NCBI GenBank assembly: GCA_945910005.1
Contig: OX246743.1
Location: 5,264,018-5,328,017 of the forward strand
DNA length: 64,000 nt
Direction: 5' to 3'
From: Isoperla grammatica
Lineage: Eukaryota > Arthropoda > Insecta > Plecoptera > Perlodidae
The notes beneath the pieces were generated by a model. That model was not told the origin of the DNA and did no database searches. It saw only the letters and a list, made by a program, of their open reading frames with translations. Of the stretch, positions 59,175 through 64,000 are shown one piece after another. The first letter of the stretch is position 1, and every line of letters begins with the position of its first letter. A program made the position numbers and the translations under genes.

Positions 59175-60435
59175 TTCGTTGGTAGATATGTCTCTAGGCT
59201 GGTTTGTGTGCTCAGTTGGTAGATATGTCTCTAGGCTGGTTTGTGTGCTCAGTTGATAGATATGTCTCTAGGCTGGTTTGTGTGCTCAGTTGATAGATAT
59301 GTCTCTAGGCTGGTTTGTGTGCTCAGTTGATTGATGTCTCTAGGCTGGTTTGTGTGCTCAGGTGATAGATATGTCTCTAGGCTGGTTTGTGTGCTCAGTT
59401 GATAGATATGTCTCTAGGCTGGTTTGTGTGCTCAGTTGATAGATATGTCTCTAGGCTGGTTTGTGTGCTCAGTTGATAGATATGTCTCTAGGCTGGTTTG
59501 TGTGCTCAGTTGATTGATGTCTCTAGGCTGGTTTGTGTGCTCAGGTGATAGATATGTCTCTAGGCTGGTTTGTGTGCTCAGTTGGTAGATATGTCTCTAG
59601 GCTGGTTTGTGTGCTCAGGTGATAGATATGTCTCTAGGCTGGTTTGTGTGCTCAGGTGATAGATATGTCTCTAGGCTGGTTCGTGTGCTCAGTTGATAGA
59701 TATGTCTCTAGGCTGGTTTGTGTGCTCAGTTGATAGATATGTCTCTAGGCTGGTTTGTGTGCTCAGTTGATAGATATGTCTCTAGGCTGGTTTGTGTGCT
59801 CAGTTGATAGATATGTCTCTAGGCTGGTTTGTGTGCTCAGTTGATTGATGTCTCTAGGCTGGTTTGTGTGCTCAGGTGATAGATATGTCTCTAGGCTGGT
59901 TTGTGTTCTCAGGTGATAGATATGTCTCTAGGCTGGTTTGTGTGCTCAGGTGATAGATATGTCTCTAGGCTGGTTTGTGTGCTCAGGTGATAGATATGTC
60001 TCTAGGCTGGTTTGTGTGCTCAGGTGATAGATATGTCTCTAGGCTGGTTTGTGTGCTCAGTTGGTAGATATGTCTCTAGGCTGGTTTGTGTTCTCAGGTG
60101 ATAGATATGTCTCTAGGCTGGTTTGTGTGCTCAGGTGATAGATATGTCTCTAGGCTGGTTTGTGTGCTCAGTTGGTAGATATGTCTCTAGGCTGGTTTGT
60201 GTTCTCAGGTGATAGATATGTCTCTAGGCTGGTTTGTGTGCTCAGGTGATAGATATGTCTCTAGGCTGGTTTGTGTGCTCAGTTGGTAGATATGTCTCTA
60301 GGCTGGTTTGTGTTCTCAGGTGATAGATATGTCTCTAGGCTGGTTTGTGTGCTCAGTGATAGATATGTCTCTAGGCTGGTTTGTGTGCTCAGTTGATAGA
60401 TATGTCTCTAGGCTGGTTTGTGTGCTCAGTTGATG
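59175..60435. repeat. 37-bp minisatellite, about 34 copies
   Basis: The unit contains AGATATGTCTCTAGGCTGG and TTTGTGTGCTCAG plus TTGAT, TTGGT or GTGAT. Occasional 33-bp units lack AGATA (TTGATTGATGTCTC). Runs of the three variants are clustered: TTGAT early, GTGAT and TTGGT later with a repeating TTGGT/GTGAT/GTGAT order at 60,060-60,340. Confidence 0.95.
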
Positions 60436-62837
60436 GACGATCCCCGCTGATCACGACACCACGACCCAATGATAACAATTATTATTGCTGATCTTAGTTG
60501 GGGGGGTCAGAGGACAATGGACCGGTCCGTCTGCTGTTGACGTGTCTGTCTCGTCCCAGATTGCCTTGTTTGCCTCCCTTGAGTCGTGACGTCATCTCCC
60601 CTGAACAACATCTGTCGTCACCTGAGATAGATAGATAGATAGACCATCTCTTGGGCATCGGTCTGCATTACAACCCTCGCTTTACTTGTCATTCCAGTAT
60701 TATAGCGGATATTTATTTTATTTTAATGTCGAAATTGTGAATTACCATGAGATCTCTCATGTGATTGAAATAACTTTAAACCACGCTGCTAATCAAGTGT
60801 TCTTGTTTTCTGAGTATGTCGAAACGATGCCACTAAAAGTGTTGCGTTTTGTTATAAATACAAACAAAATTATATGGGTATTTTGAGTCAACCAACATAC
60901 TATGTTCATGATTTTGTTTATAATTCGTCTTTCTTTAAAATGTACACAGATAAAATATAACTTTAACCCTTCAATGATACTTAGGTAAGCTACATTTTGA
61001 ATATGTTGAATTCTTCTAGTATTCGAACAATGTTTCTGTACTCTAACCCCGAACTGCGGTTTTTTGTTGTTTTGTTTTTATAAGTAACTTAATATGCCTT
61101 TGTATTTCCAATTACTTTCAAATATCTGTAGATATAATATGTAGGCCTAGTTATATATCAGACATAAAATACTATAAATCGAATGCACACTTGTTTCAAG
61201 TAAAGAAAATATCCCGCTCCAAGTTCTCTACAGTTTTTAGAACTGAAGTTGGAATTCTCCGTGAGTAGCTTTTGTTCACGTGTAACAGCTAAAAGCTAAA
61301 AGCAAACACCTCCTTGCTCCGCTTGTCCCGTCTCGGCGCCATTCGCCATTCTTGCGGCGGTGTTCATTGTTGGGGCTCAACAGGTGCGAACAGAATGTCT
61401 TCTCTTTCTTGACGGAATAGAAGCGAACTGAACAGGTAATGCGTAAACAGTGATTGCCGGAGGGTAAATAAACTAACAGCAAAGCGAACTCATCCCTCGC
61501 CAAAGTTTAGCTGAGTGGGGGGAGTCAAAATATCGATATCGGATTCATATCCGCGGGCTTCAACCCATGACTATGCCCGGTACAAGTTGGGGCACAATAA
61601 TTGTTGTGTATCTCATGCGTAGGCCTACGCATGTACGCACGTGTTATTTGTAGCGTTGACGACATACTGTGCATTTGTTGTAGCGTGTAAGAACCATTCG
61701 TGTTATCAATCCATTTATTGTGGTCGTCATTCCTTATTTTCCCATTTTGTTCTTGGTATTATAATATATATAAAATATATATAAGTGCGCGGCAGTCAAC
61801 CCGAAAAATCTCAACCATCACATCCATCGGTCCGCGAAAACCTACGAGTTAACATATAAATATATATATATAATTTTAATAATAATAATAATTATTATTA
61901 TTATTATTATTATTATTTTTATTAATTATTATTTTTCAATTCAATTATTTTTCTATCGATTATTATTATTTTTGTATGGGTTCTGATAAATCCGCGGCCT
62001 TTCATATTTTTACTTGGCTGACTTCATTTTCACATTTTTTTCGGTTTTGTGTTATAAATTATTATTACGTAGCACTACTACAACTTGAGATATTTGTTTC
62101 ATATTGTAAATAATGTATGTTCACGATGTCACCGCTAGGCCGCGCTAGTGTCGTAACCCGGCACCTCCACCAACGATAGCCCGGTCATGTCTGATGTAGG
62201 CTGTGTTACTGCTCTAGGACTATCGTACGCTTTAATGACCACCTGCCTGACACCGTTTATACTATAGGCTTATGTATTTTTTTTTTTGTGTAGGCTCAAT
62301 TTTTGTCATTAACATTTATTACTTGTTCTATATCAAGTCGCGTAAGGAAATATTATTTCTCTACAGTATCAGTAAACGTAATAAATATGCTGACTTGCCA
62401 TATATAGGTTATGCCAAATAACAATTGTCACGGCTTGAAAATAGTTCTTCACCCCAATAATTAACCTCTGCTTCAATTTGAAATGCTCCTAATAGTTAAT
62501 TGACATAGCCTACCAATCGGTCCCTTTGATGAACTCGTTATCGTTATGCCGTCTCTTTCAAATAAACACAACAATATGATTCAGTTATTGTTATGTTTAC
62601 ATGCGCAGCAGAAATAATACACATTGGAAATTATACGAATATATTATTGCATATTTGTGTGTTCATATAAATCATTGCCATTATATCATTATATCACCAA
62701 CATCATTATAATGCATTATAAACATTGTAAGGAAATCTGCCATAAATTAATAAATACATAAATTTGTATTTGTAGTGTACCCACTTTGACTCAAGTACCC
62801 ATTTGGTTAGTTAGTCATGAATGTCCACCCTGCAAAC
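60436..62837. other. AT-rich DNA with GATA and AAT microsatellites, no gene seen
   Basis: (ATAG)n lies near 60,626-60,643. An AAT/ATT palindromic tract lies at about 61,877-61,920. A 20-bp phrase, TAACCCGGCACCTCCACCA, at 62,155-62,173 matches part of the 68-bp unit at 5,305-5,862. No coding sequence is supported. Confidence 0.5.
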
Positions 62838-62947
62838 ACACACGCACACGCACACGCACATACACACGCACACGCACACGCACACGCACACACACACACA
62901 CGCACACGCACACGCACACGCACACGCACACGCACACGCACACGCAC
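62838..62947. repeat. (CACACG)n microsatellite
   Basis: About 18 copies of the hexamer with a pure CA stretch inside. The open frames across it are shadows. Confidence 0.95.
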
Positions 62948-63219
62948 TGTTGCCAGTACTTGTGTCCATGGTTGTACAGTACTAGAATGGAAATGTTATG
63001 AAAGTATAACATAGGCCGAGTGACCCAGCGCGCTCAAGTTTTTACCCTATACGCTCCAATTGGATTAGCTGTGATGTTTCAACTTTCATCATTGAATGCG
63101 AGTAAAGCCATTTAGCAGCTTACACAACCCTCTATGCGCATTGTTCCCTCTGATGGGTCTCGTTCCTTTCTCTTCGTATGGAAATATTGTCCACGCGGGC
63201 TTCGTGTTGCTCTTCATTT
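62948..63219. other. Unique spacer, no gene seen
   Basis: No recognisable feature before the terminal array. Confidence 0.5.
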
Positions 63220-64000
63220 TACTGCTCGGCGTTTCGACGCGGGCACCCTGGAAACGTCGGTGTCTGTATTGCGTATGCTGTGACGCGTTAACGCTCGCTG
63301 CGACATCTTGCTGCGTGTCGGGGTACTGGAGGACTGCTCGGCGTTTCGACGCGGACACCCTTGAAACGTCGGTGTCTGTGTTGCGTATGCTGTGACGCGT
63401 TGAACGGTCGCTGTGACATCTTGCTGCGTGTCGGGGTACTTGAGCACTGCTCGGCGTTTCGACGCGGCCACCCTTGAAACGTCGGCGTCTGTATTGCGTA
63501 TGCTGTGACATCTCGCTGCGTGTCGGGGTACTTGAGGACTGCTCGACGTTTCGACGCGGGCACCCTTGAAACGTCGGCGTCTGTATTGCGTATGCTGTGA
63601 CGCGTTGAACGGTCGCTGCCACATCTTGCTGCGTGTCGGGGTACTTGAGGACTGCTCGGCGTTTCGACGCGGCCACCCTTGAAACATCGGCGTCTGTATT
63701 GCGTATGCTGTGACGCGTTCAACGGTCGCTGCGTGTCGGGGTACTTGAGGACTGCTCGGCGTTTCGACGCGGGCACCCTTGAAACGTCGGTGTCTGTATT
63801 GCGTATGCTGTGACGCGTTGAACGGTCGCTGCCACATCTTGCTGCGTGTCGGGGTACTTGAGGACTGCTCGGCGTTTCGACGCGGCCACCCTTGAAACAT
63901 CGGCGTCTGTATTGCGTATGCTGTGACGCGTTGAACGGTCGCTGCCACATCTTGCTGCGTGTCGGGGTACTTGAGCACTGCTCGGCGTTTCGACGCGGGC
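63220..64000. repeat. About 113-bp tandem repeat, 7 copies, continues past the window
   Basis: The unit contains CTGCTCGGCGTTTCGACGCG, CACCCTTGAAACGTCGG, GTCTGTATTGCGTATGCTGT and CTTGCTGCGTGTCGGGGTAC. Two units are shortened, near 63,505 and 63,728. It is CG-rich in contrast to the flanks. Minus-strand open frames of up to 254 codons cross it and are not supported as a gene. Confidence 0.92.

Noticed and set aside
63214..63978. 254-codon minus-strand frame at the window end
   Set aside because: Entirely inside a 113-bp tandem repeat, with two overlapping frames equally open.
56436..64000. Search for the LAR Ig2 exon
   Set aside because: No frame with the expected Ig cysteine/tryptophan pattern and splice sites was found, so the next exon probably lies beyond the window.

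Overview
The window is animal nuclear DNA, most likely from an arthropod. The evidence is two spliced exons of a LAR-type receptor tyrosine phosphatase whose Ig1 sequence reads like the insect/crustacean protein, two Penelope-like retroelements, tRNA-derived SINEs and foldback MITEs, and AT-rich non-coding DNA with many microsatellites. There are no operons, ribosome binding sites or prokaryotic genes. The species cannot be named from the sequence alone.

Layout. 1-6,590: five tandem arrays (30, 31, 37/41/45 and 68 bp units, plus a C13/G21 hairpin tract). 6,590-14,850: a transposon cluster. It holds an intact minus-strand Penelope-like element (PLE) with a preceding pseudo-LTR, a nearly identical plus-strand 5'-truncated PLE, two inverted copies of a Helitron-like repeat, and a MITE nested in a SINE. 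14,850-27,200: mostly anonymous AT-rich DNA with minisatellites (40, 4, 21, 16 and 32 bp units). 27,213-34,746: a 7.5-kb array of 94/98-bp units. 35,823-36,545: ten 72-bp units. 36,680-38,121: a second Helitron-like element with internal triplication. 38,122-43,608: no recognisable gene. 43,609-56,435: two LAR exons separated by a 12.5-kb intron that holds a 135-bp satellite, a foldback DNA transposon, a SINE, a MITE and a 7.8-kb array. 56,436-64,000: presumably the next LAR intron or beyond, with a 37-bp array, microsatellites, a MITE and a 113-bp array that runs off the window end.

The main discovery is the 48,463-56,334 array. Its 80-bp unit is not anonymous. It is the last 28 nt of the LAR intron (with a good 3' splice site) plus the first 52 nt of the downstream Ig1 exon. 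Spacing arithmetic gives 98 successive acceptor/exon-start copies, 97 truncated and the last one the authentic exon. The gene therefore appears to offer the splicing machinery about a hundred near-identical 3' splice sites, of which only the last leads to a complete Ig domain. Because 80 is not a multiple of 3, the reading frame rotates from unit to unit, which is why very long open frames of up to 1,887 codons cross the array.

Overall about 27 kb (roughly 42%) of the window is tandem repeat in about 15 unrelated families. Only the LAR exons and the PLE open frames look protein-coding. The other open frames are products of repeats or chance.
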